Below, piece after piece: positions 37,057 through 45,615 of a stretch of DNA of 60,961 bases. The stretch is from a bacterium (lineage in GTDB: Bacteria; Verrucomicrobiota; Verrucomicrobiia; Limisphaerales; UBA8199), in assembly GCA_021784555.1 (NCBI GenBank), contig JAJYHY010000005.1, forward strand, positions 1 to 60,961. The letters are read 5' to 3'. How positions within the stretch are numbered: position 1 is the stretch's first letter; every line of letters starts with the position of its first letter. The notes beneath the pieces were generated by a model that was not told the origin of the DNA, did not search any database, and was given only the letters and a program-made list of their open reading frames with translations. The translations under genes were made by a program, and so were the position numbers.

Positions 37057-37279
37057 TCTCGATGAGGATCTATACGCCGTCGGCAAAGGGCTGGCGCAGG
37101 CCGAGGACATCTCGATTTCCAAGGCCATCAACCGCCTGTTGCGCCGCGCCACGGAGCTCCATGCCCAGCGCCCGTCCGCCCGCCGCCATCCCCTCTATGG
37201 CCTTAAGGTCTCAAAGGGCCGGCGTTTGATTACAGCGGCCGACGTCCGCAACGCCGAGCAGGAGGACGACGCCCGGTGA
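37040..37279 (+). CDS. Ribbon-helix-helix antitoxin
   Basis: A 79-residue protein starting MRLTINLDEDLYAVGKGLAQ with EDISISKAINRLLRRA, the classic beta-strand plus two helices of CopG/ParD-type antitoxins. The C-terminal half (YGLKVSKGRRLITAADVRNA) would wrap the toxin. It overlaps the next gene by 4 bases (GTGA). Confidence 0.72.
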   Translation: MRLTINLDEDLYAVGKGLAQAEDISISKAINRLLRRATELHAQRPSARRHPLYGLKVSKGRRLITAADVRNAEQEDDAR

Positions 37280-37680
37280 CATGGCTGCTGGACGGCAACC
37301 TGCTGGTGGCCCTCCGGTTGGACACGCACGTTCATCACGAGCGCGCCCATCGCTGGTTTGCGGGCTTGGCTAGCGACCGTTTCGCCACCTGCGCCGTCAC
37401 CCAGGGCACGCTCCTGCGCGTTCACATGCGGCTCGCGGCGGACGGCAACGCCCGGGCGGCCTGGCAGGCCCTGTCCGACTTCATTCAACATCCCAAGCAT
37501 GAATTCTGGGAGGCCGGCTTCTCCTACGAGCTGGTGCCCTCGCAGCCGCTCACCGGGCCGGCGCAGGTAACCGACGCCTGGCTGTGCGTACTGGCACGCC
37601 GGAAGCAAGGGCGCCTTGCCACGCTCGACGAGCCATTGGCCAAAGCCCGCGCAGACGTGGCCGCTCTGGTGCCCAAGTAG
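37276..37680 (+). CDS. VapC-type PIN-domain toxin
   Basis: A 134-residue PIN protein from GTG 37276: Asp6 in MTWLLDGNLLVALRL, then CAVTQGTLLRVHMRLAADGN, VTDAWLCVLA and LATLDEPLAKA. In this VapC subgroup the TQGTLLR motif usually carries glutamate (T-E-x-x-x-x-R); here it is glutamine, so one of the metal-binding acids is missing and activity may be reduced. The other acidic residues are kept. Confidence 0.8.
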   Translation: MTWLLDGNLLVALRLDTHVHHERAHRWFAGLASDRFATCAVTQGTLLRVHMRLAADGNARAAWQALSDFIQHPKHEFWEAGFSYELVPSQPLTGPAQVTDAWLCVLARRKQGRLATLDEPLAKARADVAALVPK

Positions 37681-37749
37681 GGCTTGGCGTGTTCCGCCCT
37701 TGCATCTCAGGGAAACCTGCCGTTTGCCTCCCTCAAGCTCCACCAGGGC

Positions 37750-37817
37750 CCGGCTCGTTCGGTGAGAAAGTCCACCGGCCGGCCAAAGAGCCGCTCCAGT
37801 TCGTTGGCCAGCGCGAG
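37750..37817 (-). pseudogene. Remnant of an MNT-type nucleotidyltransferase gene
   Basis: About 68 bases match the middle of the two MNT genes at 40166-40474 and 45616-45954 and read, on the minus strand, LANELERLFGRPVDFLTERA. Nothing else of the gene remains. Confidence 0.55.
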
Positions 37818-37878
37818 CCTGCCCTTTTTATAGGTCTTCGCTCTCATCGTTTGCTGCCTCACACGCGGCCCCGGTTAT

Positions 37879-38292
37879 TCAGGCCGATGCCGCCAGGCGG
37901 CTCAGGAAGGCGCGTGGCGTCAGAATTTCGATGCCGAACGGCTTGCGCGGCACCAGCAGGTCCCGGTCTCTGCTGACCAGCAACGTCGCGCGAGCGCCAA
38001 GGGCGCATTCCAGGAATTTATCGTCCTTGGGATCGCGACATACCGGTTGGTCGAGAGGGTGCGGCTCCGCCCGGCGGGCGGTGCGTTTGATCCAGGCCAA
38101 TGCGGGGGCGGGATCTCGCTCAAGGTGTTCCGCCGCTCGAGCCTCCCACGCCACCCGCTCGTATTCATCCAGGACGGCATCGGTGACGAAGAGCCGAAAG
38201 CGGCGCCGGGCGAGAGCGGCCAGGCAACGGCGCGGTTCGTTTTGCCAGTAGATTGCCGAGACCACGACGCCGGTGTCGAACACCACGTTCAC
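37879..38292 (-). CDS. PIN-domain toxin (COG1569-like)
   Basis: A 137-residue PIN protein of the kind paired with Phd or RHH antitoxins: VVFDTGVVVSAIYWQNEPRR (first Asp), VTDAVLDEYERVAW (Glu), DPKDDKFLECAL (Asp pair) and LLVSRDRDLL (last Asp). All acidic positions are present. Its start lies inside the end of the Phd-type antitoxin gene (4-base overlap), antitoxin first. Confidence 0.82.
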   Translation of the reverse strand: MNVVFDTGVVVSAIYWQNEPRRCLAALARRRFRLFVTDAVLDEYERVAWEARAAEHLERDPAPALAWIKRTARRAEPHPLDQPVCRDPKDDKFLECALGARATLLVSRDRDLLVPRKPFGIEILTPRAFLSRLAASA

Positions 38293-38534
38293 GCCCGTCG
38301 GCGCACGCGCTGTATCGCACGGCCAACCCGCGCCGCCGCGCCTCGGGGTTCACGGGGCGCCGGGGGAAACGCGGCGCTGAATTCAATTTCTCCGGCTCCG
38401 GCCTCGGAGGGCTCAAAGCGCCGCACGATCACTCGGCGGCCTCGGCGCTCGACCAGGACGGGCCGCCCGTCAAGCGCCTCATCCACAAGCTCGTCGAAGC
38501 AGATCTTCGCTTCCCTCACGCTGACCGTTTTCAT
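38289..38534 (-). CDS. Phd/YefM-type antitoxin
   Basis: An 81-residue protein beginning MKTVSVREAKICFDELVDEA, followed by GRPVLVERRGRRVIVRRFEP, the Phd/YefM DNA-binding fold in which the REA motif and the basic beta hairpin are diagnostic. The arginine-rich end is unusual for the family. It should repress its own promoter with the toxin. Confidence 0.74.
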   Translation of the reverse strand: MKTVSVREAKICFDELVDEALDGRPVLVERRGRRVIVRRFEPSEAGAGEIEFSAAFPPAPREPRGAAARVGRAIQRVRRRA

Positions 38535-38543
38535 GCCGCTAAT

Positions 38544-38753
38544 CTAGCCGCCCGAAGGGCCGTGGCAAGCCATCTCCTGGCACCTCGGCGGACACGCGCG
38601 GACAAGCGCAACAAATCTCCCGCCCCACGGCGACGTTCGCGTGAGGTGCCGCTGGGCGGCAGGAAGGCTTGCGGGCGGGGTCGGATTCGGCGGCTTGTCC
38701 TCAGCCCAACCGCTCAGGACCAGCGCGAGGACGAGCAGAAGCTTGTGCTTCAT
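38544..38753 (-). pseudogene. Signal-peptide remnant, probable paralogue of the next gene
   Basis: From ATG 38753 (AAGGCAGG upstream) the frame reads MKHKLLLVLALVLSGWAEDK, much like the start of the Ycf48-like gene immediately upstream (KPKLLFYLALILSG), then turns to arginine/proline noise and ends at 38544. Probably the left-over head of a tandem copy. Confidence 0.38.
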
Positions 38754-38763
38754 AAACCTGCCT

Positions 38764-40041
38764 TCACGGTTGAATCGTTGCCTGAATGAAACCCCAGGTT
38801 TTGCCACCGTCCGCAGTATGCAGAAGCTGCGTAAAGTTGTGGCTGTCGCGCGCGATGGCCCAACCGCATTGACCATCCACAAAATCCAGTTGGACGATGT
38901 TTTGTCCGTGCGTCAGGTGCTTATCCAACCCCTTGGCTGGCCGCACGGGTCTCCAGGATCGGCCACCATCGTTTGTATGATACAGGGTCCCCTTGCCGGG
39001 TGCCGTCGAGTCGGTGTCGTGCGGTTGAGGACTCCAGATCCAACCCTGCCTGGCGCTGACGAAACTCCAAACGCCATCGAATTTGACCGGGGTCGCCGAC
39101 TGCCAACTCAGGCCGCCGTCATCGCTGTCATAAATTACCGTGTCAAAGTTGGTAGCCCGGCCGTCTTCCAGGACGAATCGCGCCGGAAGGATTCCATCCT
39201 GCCTGTCGGGCGGGAAGAATTTGGGCGGGCCCGTCGGCTGTATCCAGCCCGCGTGGATGCCAGTTGGCACAGGCAGTGGCTCTAACTGCCAGTGCTTTCC
39301 GCCGTCCCGCGTGATAAAGAGAAAATTCCGGGTGGTGGTTGTCAATGAACCGACTTTCCACCCGACAGACGCATCCCGGAATGCAATCGAGCCCCCGCAG
39401 ATCAGGTAAGGGTGCCGGTTGGCAAAGCCCGGCCCGCCGCCCTCTGGATCCCGGTAGCCATCGCGCCAACGCGTGCTGTTGGCCAGTTCCCATTGTTTGG
39501 CACCGTCCTCGGTCCGGTATAACGTGCCCGGTTCAGAGTTCATGCCATGATCAGGGATGAGCATGAGCCAGCCGTGCTTGGCGTCGGGAAAAGACAGAAA
39601 AGAAGACAACAGGACGCTAGGGGGAGTGAACTTGACGCGGTTCCAGGAGCGCCCGCCATCCATTGTGTGAAAAACCGCTACGTTTGTGGCGCCGTCAAAG
39701 GTGGGCACCGCCCACGCTGTGTGTGCGTCATAGAAGCACGCCGCCATCGAGTCATCCTTCTGGTCCGCAAACAGGACATAGCTCCACGATTTCCCCCCGT
39801 TTGTCGTTCTCAACATCGCCCTGTCGTTGTATCTCCAGTGATTGGTGATGAGAACCGCTCGGGCGTTTTCCGCCCAACCCGTTTTCCGGTCAATCATGTG
39901 GATGAAGTGGAACTCAAGTTTCGGCAACGGCTGATTGGGCTGCGGCTTGCAGGGAAGGGAGTCGCAGCAGGCGGCGCTGACAAATACAAACAAATCACCG
40001 CTCAAAATGAGCGCAAGGTAGAAGAGAAGTTTAGGCTTGAT
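38764..40041 (-). CDS. Secreted Ycf48/BNR-repeat protein (ATC in place of a start)
   Basis: A ~425-residue protein with a signal peptide (KPKLLFYLALILSGDLFVFV) and repeats of the photosystem-II-assembly/BNR type: LRTTNGGKSWSYVLF, FHTMDGGRSWNRVKF, FITRDGGKHWQLEPL, YDSDDGGLSWQSATP and LHTADGGKTWGFIQA. Such beta-propellers are found in periplasmic or exported proteins and sialidases; no sialidase catalytic set is visible. The natural start position has ATC (40041-40039) with GGAG six bases before it; the paralogue has ATG there. Either ATC is used, or the gene has lost its start. Confidence 0.68.
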   Translation of the reverse strand: MKPKLLFYLALILSGDLFVFVSAACCDSLPCKPQPNQPLPKLEFHFIHMIDRKTGWAENARAVLITNHWRYNDRAMLRTTNGGKSWSYVLFADQKDDSMAACFYDAHTAWAVPTFDGATNVAVFHTMDGGRSWNRVKFTPPSVLLSSFLSFPDAKHGWLMLIPDHGMNSEPGTLYRTEDGAKQWELANSTRWRDGYRDPEGGGPGFANRHPYLICGGSIAFRDASVGWKVGSLTTTTRNFLFITRDGGKHWQLEPLPVPTGIHAGWIQPTGPPKFFPPDRQDGILPARFVLEDGRATNFDTVIYDSDDGGLSWQSATPVKFDGVWSFVSARQGWIWSPQPHDTDSTAPGKGTLYHTNDGGRSWRPVRPAKGLDKHLTHGQNIVQLDFVDGQCGWAIARDSHNFTQLLHTADGGKTWGFIQATIQP

Positions 40042-40165
40042 GAAACACTCCGTCTGCCGAACCTTCGGCGAGCGGCGGTTCCTGGCGCAGCGGCCCCTCG
40101 GTTTCCGCCAGCAATAGGGGCAGGTTACTGTGGATTGTGCGCCCGACAATGATGTCTTATTTTCC

Positions 40166-40474
40166 TCAACTCTCATAGACAAGCTGTCGAGCGTCTTCGA
40201 GCACCTGGCGAAAATAGGGGTTGCGCACGGCTCGTTCGGTGAGGAGGTCCACGCGACGGCCAAAGAGCCGCTCCAGCTCGTAGGCCAGCGCGAAGTAGCT
40301 CTCAGTGTACTCTGCTGGCGACGAATCATCCAGCGCCAGCAGAAAATCCAAGTCGCTGGCGTCCTCGCGAAAGCCCTCGCCCGCTGCCGAGCCAAAGAGG
40401 TAAAGACGCTTAACCCGGAACTGCCGGCAGAGCGCGGCCACCGCCTCTATATTCCTCTGGACCAATCCAACCAT
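40166..40474 (-). CDS. MNT-type minimal nucleotidyltransferase (MntA-like)
   Basis: A 102-residue protein with the nucleotidyltransferase motif YLFGSAAGEGFREDASDLDF (GSx10DxD) and a late VDLL strand carrying the third acidic residue. MntA proteins of this type neutralise HEPN toxins (HepT) by AMP addition. No HEPN gene is adjacent, so this is an orphan or serves a distant toxin. It lies in a 573-base duplicated block; its second copy is at 45616-45954. Start ATG 40474. Confidence 0.82.
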   Translation of the reverse strand: MVGLVQRNIEAVAALCRQFRVKRLYLFGSAAGEGFREDASDLDFLLALDDSSPAEYTESYFALAYELERLFGRRVDLLTERAVRNPYFRQVLEDARQLVYES

Positions 40475-40745
40475 GTCAACTCCCAGGTTACATTAAGGCG
40501 GTGGTAGCATTCAAGTGAGCACGCTTAGCCGACAGCCATTCTCGCTCTGACCCGATCGAGGTTGGAAGTCGGGCTCCCACCACGTTCCATTCATACAAAA
40601 CGAGAATTGCTGCTTAACCGCACGGAATCAGGAACCCGACTGCATCACGGTCGTGATGGGCGGCAATAAAGCCGCGAATTCAGTCAAGGATGATCTCGGC
40701 GATGCTCTCGGTGTCCATGGTCACGTAACCTCCTGGTTTTGCGAG
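40173..40745. repeat. Duplicated 573-base block, copy 1
   Basis: Matches 45653-46225 in the same orientation with a constant offset of 5480 bases at every point checked (start, MNT start region, end), so without net gaps. It covers the MNT gene and the intergenic stretch after it, up to the last ~11 codons of a small minus-strand gene (VTMDTESIAEII). Confidence 0.8.
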
Positions 40746-40961
40746 TGCGAGGCGGTGCGTCTCGACCCGGCGGGTGGTGCGTTTGATCCAGGGCAATGCG
40801 GGAGAGGGGTCTCGCGGGAGCCAAAGAGGCGCTCATTGGGCACAATGGCAAACCTCCGCCGCCGCCAAGCCCATTGAAATGTGGGCTTATGCGGAGCTGA
40901 TAAACGTTCAATGCGGCTTCCATCCCTTGACAAGCCGTGCGCCTGTGATAAAACTGCCGCC

Positions 40962-41177
40962 ATGACATTGGAAAAGCTCAAGGCGCTGCTCAACACGATT
41001 CCTTTCCGCCCCTTTACGCTTTACCTGCCCAGTGGTCACGGCGTGGTGGTTCCCCACCGCGATTTTGCCGCCCTCTCCCCGAGCGGGCGGACGCTGGTGG
41101 TGCTGGGGGAACTGGAATCCGAAACCGTCGTCGATGTGAGGTTGGTTGAGCGGGTCGAATTGCAGGCAGCCTCCTGA
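40962..41177 (+). CDS. Small hypothetical protein, 71 aa
   Basis: Begins MTLEKLKALLNTIPFRPFTL and continues YLPSGHGVVVPHRDFAALSP with GRTLVVLGELESETVVDVRL. It is the same small family as the 68-residue protein at 46160-46366 (both have PFxPF..x.L..G...V.H or the equivalent). These occur widely in Verrucomicrobia/Planctomycetes-like genomes as far as I recall; function unknown. Confidence 0.52.
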   Translation: MTLEKLKALLNTIPFRPFTLYLPSGHGVVVPHRDFAALSPSGRTLVVLGELESETVVDVRLVERVELQAAS

Positions 41178-41634
41178 CCGTGCGCAACGAGCATCCACTG
41201 GATCGTGGGCCGGCTTTGACCAGGCGGAGCACTATTATGTCTCGGCGCTGGCCAAGGATAAATCGGGTGCGGCTGGCCTGGAAGCGGCTATGCTGGCATT
41301 CGATGCCGCCAACGACCGGCAGACTAACCTCCTTCAAAGCGCCTACAAGGTGGCGCTGCAGGCCGCCTGGATGGGCAATGTTCACGCGTGCGACCTCGTG
41401 GCCAGGATGCTGATGCGCGGCGGCACCGGCGAGCACCAAGCCAGGGAGAAGGCCTACGCCTGGGCGCTCATTGCCGCGGAACAGCGACTGCCGCACCCGA
41501 CTACGCCGGCCTCGAAACTCGCCGCCCAGCTCACGGAACACGAAAGGGTCGAGGGGGTGAAGATCTCGCAGTTTTTCAAGACGCGCATCCGGAGGCGGGC
41601 GCTCCAGGCGGGCGAGAAATCGTTCCGATTTTAG
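41146..41634 (+). CDS. Hypothetical helical-repeat protein, possibly N-terminally truncated
   Basis: The coherent part starts at about FDQAEHYYVSALAKDKSGAA and continues NLLQSAYKVALQAAWMGNVH, ARMLMRGGTGEHQAREKAYA and WALIAAEQRLPHPTTPASKL. The pattern of alanine-rich helix pairs resembles Sel1/TPR-like repeats. The first ~25 codons (from TTG 41146) overlap the preceding gene and are unlikely to be coding, so the true start is lost or unclear. Confidence 0.42.
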   Translation: MSGSNCRQPPDRAQRASTGSWAGFDQAEHYYVSALAKDKSGAAGLEAAMLAFDAANDRQTNLLQSAYKVALQAAWMGNVHACDLVARMLMRGGTGEHQAREKAYAWALIAAEQRLPHPTTPASKLAAQLTEHERVEGVKISQFFKTRIRRRALQAGEKSFRF

Positions 41635-41854
41635 GTGGGGGGATCCTATCATGCCACAACGAGACTAAGGAACTGCTCCATGGGAAGGCTATGCCTAGCC
41701 GTCGAGAGCGGACGTGGAGAGATACGCAATTAAGCCAGGCCCATGAGCGGCGCGAGTTGAGGGGGGCCAAGGGAGCCTCGCCGCGGAGGCTTTCGCGGTT
41801 GCCCGAAGCGCCGCAGCCGCATAGATTTGGGGCGGATTCAGTTTGAATGAAGGC

Positions 41855-42436
41855 ATGAGCGCGATTGCACAGTTTCAGCCGTTTATTTCAGTCGAGGAAT
41901 ATCTCGAGGGCGAACGGGTTTCCGAAATTCGGCACGAATACGTTGACGGGCAGGTCTATGCCATGGCCGGGGCGAGCGCCGACCATAATCGGATCGTCAC
42001 GAACGTCTGTGGCGAACTGCGCGAACGTCTGCGCGGCAAGCGTTGCGAACCGTTCATGGCGGACATGAAACTCAAGCTGCCCGCGAGCAATGTCTTCTAT
42101 TACCCGGACGCGCTGGTCGCTTGTGATCCGTCGGACAACGCCCCTTATTTTCGGGAGCGGCCAACGGTGGTTTTCGAAGTCTTGTCGCCCGAGACGGAGC
42201 GCACCGATGAGCGCGAGAAGCGTCTCGCTTACGCCACCATCCCTTCGCTGAAGGTCTATGTCATCATTGCTCAGCATGAACGCCGGCTGACGGTGCTGCG
42301 CCGAGGCCGGACGGAGCCGTGGAAGCCCGAGGTCGTGGAGGGCCGAAACGCAGTGTTGAAGTTGCCGGAGATCAGGGTGGAAATTCCGCTGGCCCGCATC
42401 TACGAACGCACCCAGGCCGGACGCCGCGGGGCGTGA
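41855..42436 (+). CDS. Uma2-family putative endonuclease (DUF820)
   Basis: A 193-residue protein of the PD-(D/E)XK-like Uma2 family: ISVEEYLEGERVSEIRHEYV, DGQVYAMAGASADHNRIVTN, VFYYPDALVACDP (acidic site), RPTVVFEVLSPETERTDERE (E-x-x... active-site strand) and KRLAYATIPSLKVYVIIAQ. Family members are abundant in cyanobacteria and mobile regions; target unknown. ATG 41855 is preferred because the family begins MSAIAQ; an upstream TTG is possible. No partner gene is clear. Confidence 0.86.
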   Translation: MSAIAQFQPFISVEEYLEGERVSEIRHEYVDGQVYAMAGASADHNRIVTNVCGELRERLRGKRCEPFMADMKLKLPASNVFYYPDALVACDPSDNAPYFRERPTVVFEVLSPETERTDEREKRLAYATIPSLKVYVIIAQHERRLTVLRRGRTEPWKPEVVEGRNAVLKLPEIRVEIPLARIYERTQAGRRGA

Positions 42437-42806
42437 GCAGGAGCGACAATCATGAGACCGGCTCGCCGGTGAAAGCCAGAGATCGGCTGGCGGGCGGTAC
42501 GGGCGAAAGCCGCCGATTGAAATTGACCATACCGTTCGATACAATGCGTTTGGATTAGGAAGCGAGTGCTTATGTATGCGGTCTATTCGGATCAAACTCG
42601 TGCTGCTGTGAAGACCAACCCTCTGCTCTACCTGGCGCTCACCTCAGAGATGCGCGGGCCGTCCCAATTCTCATCCCGCTCCTGCGCGATAACGAGGTGA
42701 ACTGCATTGTGCCATGGGCGCTCGCGGGGATAGGCGCCGGTTGATCGTGCTCACGGTCCAATAGAAACCACTTGCAACGCGAACGCTGCGGTGGGAATCT
42801 CCTACT
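42437..42806. other. Gene-free stretch
   Basis: 370 bases with no recognised gene between the Uma2-type gene and an antitoxin. A short frame around 42570-42660 (ending in TSEMRGPSQF) may be residue of a PemK-type toxin (VRPNPLLYLALTSEMRG-like), but is too eroded to call. Confidence 0.35.
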
Positions 42807-43043
42807 ATGACAGTCGTGGCAGATAACAAGAAGCGGGTAACCCTCCGCCTGGCTAGGCCAGGGGACAGGTTTGATGTGCGGATTTCCCATGATGGAAGAT
42901 ATATCCTTACCAAGCTGGAGCCTGTGCGTGGCCAGGGCGCTGCCAAAGTCCGGATCGAAAGACGTGGTCACTACCACGTTGGCGTGCTAGGCCGCCCCAT
43001 CAGCGAGCAAGCCCTCAGCGAGGCGCTCGCGGAGCTTCCATGA
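42807..43043 (+). CDS. Antitoxin of a PIN cassette
   Basis: A 78-residue protein, MTVVADNKKRVTLRLARPGD then RFDVRISHDGRYILTKLEPV, with a beta-rich AbrB/MazE-like head and a basic tail. It overlaps the PIN toxin by 4 bases. The assignment is by position and fold pattern. Confidence 0.57.
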   Translation: MTVVADNKKRVTLRLARPGDRFDVRISHDGRYILTKLEPVRGQGAAKVRIERRGHYHVGVLGRPISEQALSEALAELP

Positions 43044-43465
43044 CCATGAATCGGGACCCCGCGCCATTGTCTTCCGGTGAGCCATCGACAGGATATCTGT
43101 TGGATGTGAACGTCCTGTTGGCGGCCATCTGGGCGGACCATCTTCAGCACGCCAAGATCTTCGCCTGGTTATCCGGCAAAAGCGTTCTGCTCTGCCCGCT
43201 CTCGGAGCTTGGCTTCCTCCGCATCTCGACTAACAAGAAGGTCATCGGCGCCCCGATGGAGAAAGCCAGAAAGCTACTTTCGCAATTTGCCACGGATCGC
43301 AAGGCCGGAAGGATAAGCGACGATCTCGCCGCCCTGGATTCTCACCCCGCAAGGTCCGAGGAGGTCATGGACCTGTATCTGGCTGATTTAGCCGCCAGCC
43401 ACGGCGCGAGGCTCGGAACGCTCGACCAAGCTATTGTCCATCCCGCGGCCGACATCATCCTCTAG
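43040..43465 (+). CDS. VapC-type PIN-domain toxin
   Basis: A 141-residue PIN protein with all expected acidic sites: GYLLDVNVLLAAIWADHLQH (Asp), CPLSELGFLRISTNKKVIG (Glu), VMDLYLADLAASHGARL and LGTLDQAIVHPA (Asp residues). Starts at ATG 43040 or 43046. Intact by sequence, coupled to its antitoxin. Confidence 0.84.
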   Translation: MTMNRDPAPLSSGEPSTGYLLDVNVLLAAIWADHLQHAKIFAWLSGKSVLLCPLSELGFLRISTNKKVIGAPMEKARKLLSQFATDRKAGRISDDLAALDSHPARSEEVMDLYLADLAASHGARLGTLDQAIVHPAADIIL

Positions 43466-43475
43466 GAGCAGTCCG

Positions 43476-44047
43476 ATGAAACATAAACTAGTCCTCGGTC
43501 TGGCCTTGGCGTGGGCGGCGGCCGGGGGGGGACGCCTGGGCGCGCTTTCAGCCGGCCTGGCCGGAGGGCCAGCTATCGGGCTTTTCTGATGTGATCGTGG
43601 TCGCGCGGCCCATTGCGAACCAGGACTTGAACGAAACGAACTCGCTGGGTTTTGGCCGGCCGAACGCGCCCTGGTCGAGATTTCGCGGCGTCGAGACGAC
43701 GTTCAAAGTGCGCAAGGTGCTTAAGGGTAAATTGGAAGAAACATTGGCTGACACTCACGCCCCAGGCCTTCAAGCGCCTGCCCAAGCCGTCCTTCCCCGG
43801 CACGCCATTCGTTCTGGTCGTGGATGGCTGGCGAATCTACCTCGGCGCTTTTGTGACACCCTTTTCTTCCGCTTCGGTGGCGGTTCCGTGCGTTGTTTGG
43901 GGGTCTGGCCGAGATAAAAGCCTGCCCGCGAACACGGTGCGGATCGAGCGCGCTTATCCATCGCCGGCGTTCGGCGTCGGCCCCGATCCGCGATCGGACC
44001 CGTGGCTCAAGCAGGCCTTGCAGGTGTTGCAAAAGCTTCAAGTATGA
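43476..44047 (+). pseudogene. Secreted protein gene, paralogue B, two frameshifts
   Basis: ATG 43476 with TAGGAG upstream reads MKHKLVLGLALAWAAAGGG, then meets a run of eight G (43525-43535 region) that shifts the frame; with one G less it would continue DAWARFQPAWPEGQLSGFSD and PIANQDLNETNSLGF. At ~43735 the coherent reading changes again to LTPQAFKRLPKPSFPGTPFV, LVVDGWRIYLGAFVTPFSSA, and ends QALQVLQKLQV. It is a longer version of 32694-33165. Function unknown; the DGWRIYLGAFVTP segment is the best conserved. Confidence 0.57.
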
Positions 44048-44362
44048 CAAAAGTAATCTTGTCCTTGCTGTTCAGCTCTGTTTTGGCCTTTCTTGCCGGG
44101 CCGACCCTTGCCGGCGGCGACGCGGACCAAAGCCTGACTTTCCTCACCCGGGCCAGGTAGCAATGGATTGCGATGGCGAGCAATCCGCCGGAAAGAAGCG
44201 GCAAAAGCCCCGGACAAGGTACTTCACCGGCGACAAAAGGAGATAAGGTGCGGCAAACAGACACCCGGCGTAAATCAGTCCAGACAGCAAGAACGCATAA
44301 AACACCCCCAAGCCGCACCTCAAAAGCGCCGGGCCGCCCAGCGATAATTCCTTGGAATTCAT
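44007..44362 (-). pseudogene. Small membrane protein, probably frameshifted
   Basis: From ATG 44362 the frame reads MNSKELSLGGPALLRCGLGV, FYAFLLSGLIYAGCLFAAPY, LLLSPVKYLVRG, and then becomes unconvincing; in another frame the sequence continues LLPLLSGGLLAIAIHCYLAR. A three-helix membrane protein with one indel near 44200 fits. No family was recognised. Confidence 0.36.
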
Positions 44363-44509
44363 AAGTTCATTCGCGCTCGACCGATTTCAGCTTCCACTCA
44401 ATGAGAGACGTGCCTCCCGTCCAGGTATCCTGGCCGACGAATTCACTGCCGTCGATCCTCCTCGCCCGTCCGCAGAGGTCTTCTGTGGTCCCGACGTTTT
44501 CCGGTCGGT

Positions 44510-45421
44510 TCACGGAACAATCTCAACTCGGTAAAAGCCGCGCGGATGCTCTCTTGTTGAGTCGAAGAGGGAAACCTCACCGCCCGTGCCTGAAACTACC
44601 GGGTCGAGATTCACCCATTGCGGAGTTCCAATAGACGGCGTCCACTGGACACGGTAGCGCGTGCCAGCCTCCGACGGCCAAACAAGCTCAATGGCCGTGA
44701 ACGCATGGAGCTCCGGGCCTGGAACCGCGGCAGCCGGGCTGGCGACCGCTTCCGGGCGGGTGGTGTCGGATGGCACCAGTAACGGGAGACGGACCGCTTT
44801 GGCACTTGCGCCATCCTGAGCAACATCACTCCCGCCTGGGCCTCCGCCGGGGCTGGCGGCCTGTTCAATTTCCCGCTGCGTCAGGGCGCGGTTATACACG
44901 CGCAGTTCATCAATGATGCCATTAAAGGGCATCTTATACGAGGCCGCCGGGTAGCCCTGGCAATTGCCGATACCGATGCCCGGATTGGCCGAAGGGTCCA
45001 ATTCGATGGTGAGCGAGGTCGTGAGCCTGAGGGCGGGTGTATCGGGAACGCTGATTCGGCCGCTTCTGCCATCGAAGAGGAATCCCTCGCCCGCGACGGC
45101 GTTCACGAAACCGACGCCGGGGAACAGAGAGCCGTCGCTATGCCCCGTGGCGTCCTTGGCGCCCCCATCGGCGGGCCACCAAGCGACTAAGTGCTCCAGG
45201 GCGTAAGTTCGGTGACGTATTCACGATTTGCGATTTTAGATTTGCGATTTGCGATTGCGGAGGAGCGGCCTCGGTCGGCACGTCACTGTATTTGCGCCCG
45301 TGGCCACTAAGCCCGGCGGAAGCTGGCAGGCGGGAGTGGAGGCCTCGGCCTGTGGCTGAAGACCGCCGCGAGCCGACAGGAGGACCGCGCCTGCGCATGT
45401 CATGACAATAAACCTTTTCAC
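44510..45421 (-). pseudogene. LamG/concanavalin-A-like secreted protein gene, split and deleted
   Basis: GTG 45421 with AAAGGAG upstream opens a signal peptide (MKRFIVMTCAGAVLLSARGG; AEASTPACQLPPGLVA). The family normally continues directly into AWWPADG, but that part is found ~110 bases later in another frame (ALEHLVAWWPADGGAKDATG, FLFDGRSGRISVPDTPALRL). The inserted stretch contains the 21-mer dispersed repeat. Further on LTTSLTIE is joined directly to a late part PFNGIIDELRVYNRALTQRE, so the middle of the LamG domain is also missing. The C-terminal ~100 residues (AGTRYRVQWTPSIGTPQWVN) are a typical trailing beta domain. Confidence 0.57.
45225..45245 (-). repeat. Intergenic 21-mer repeat (inverted copy)
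   Basis: Reverse complement of the 21 bases at 1969-1989; here it lies inside the broken LamG-type gene. GATTTGCGATTG follows as a partial further unit. Confidence 0.6.
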
Positions 45422-45615
45422 ACCGTGCTCCTTTCATACCTCTCAGCGCGGTTCAGCTTCCGCGCTGCCTGGCCAAGGGTTGCGACCCGAATCTGGCGAA
45501 TCTGAGGATCGGTGTTGACAACCACCATCGCATAAAACTGATTACCCATTCTTTGAGTACCGCGTCAACACTATTCGCAAAGCAACCGGCCGGTGGCAAG
45601 CTAGCCGTTTCCGAT

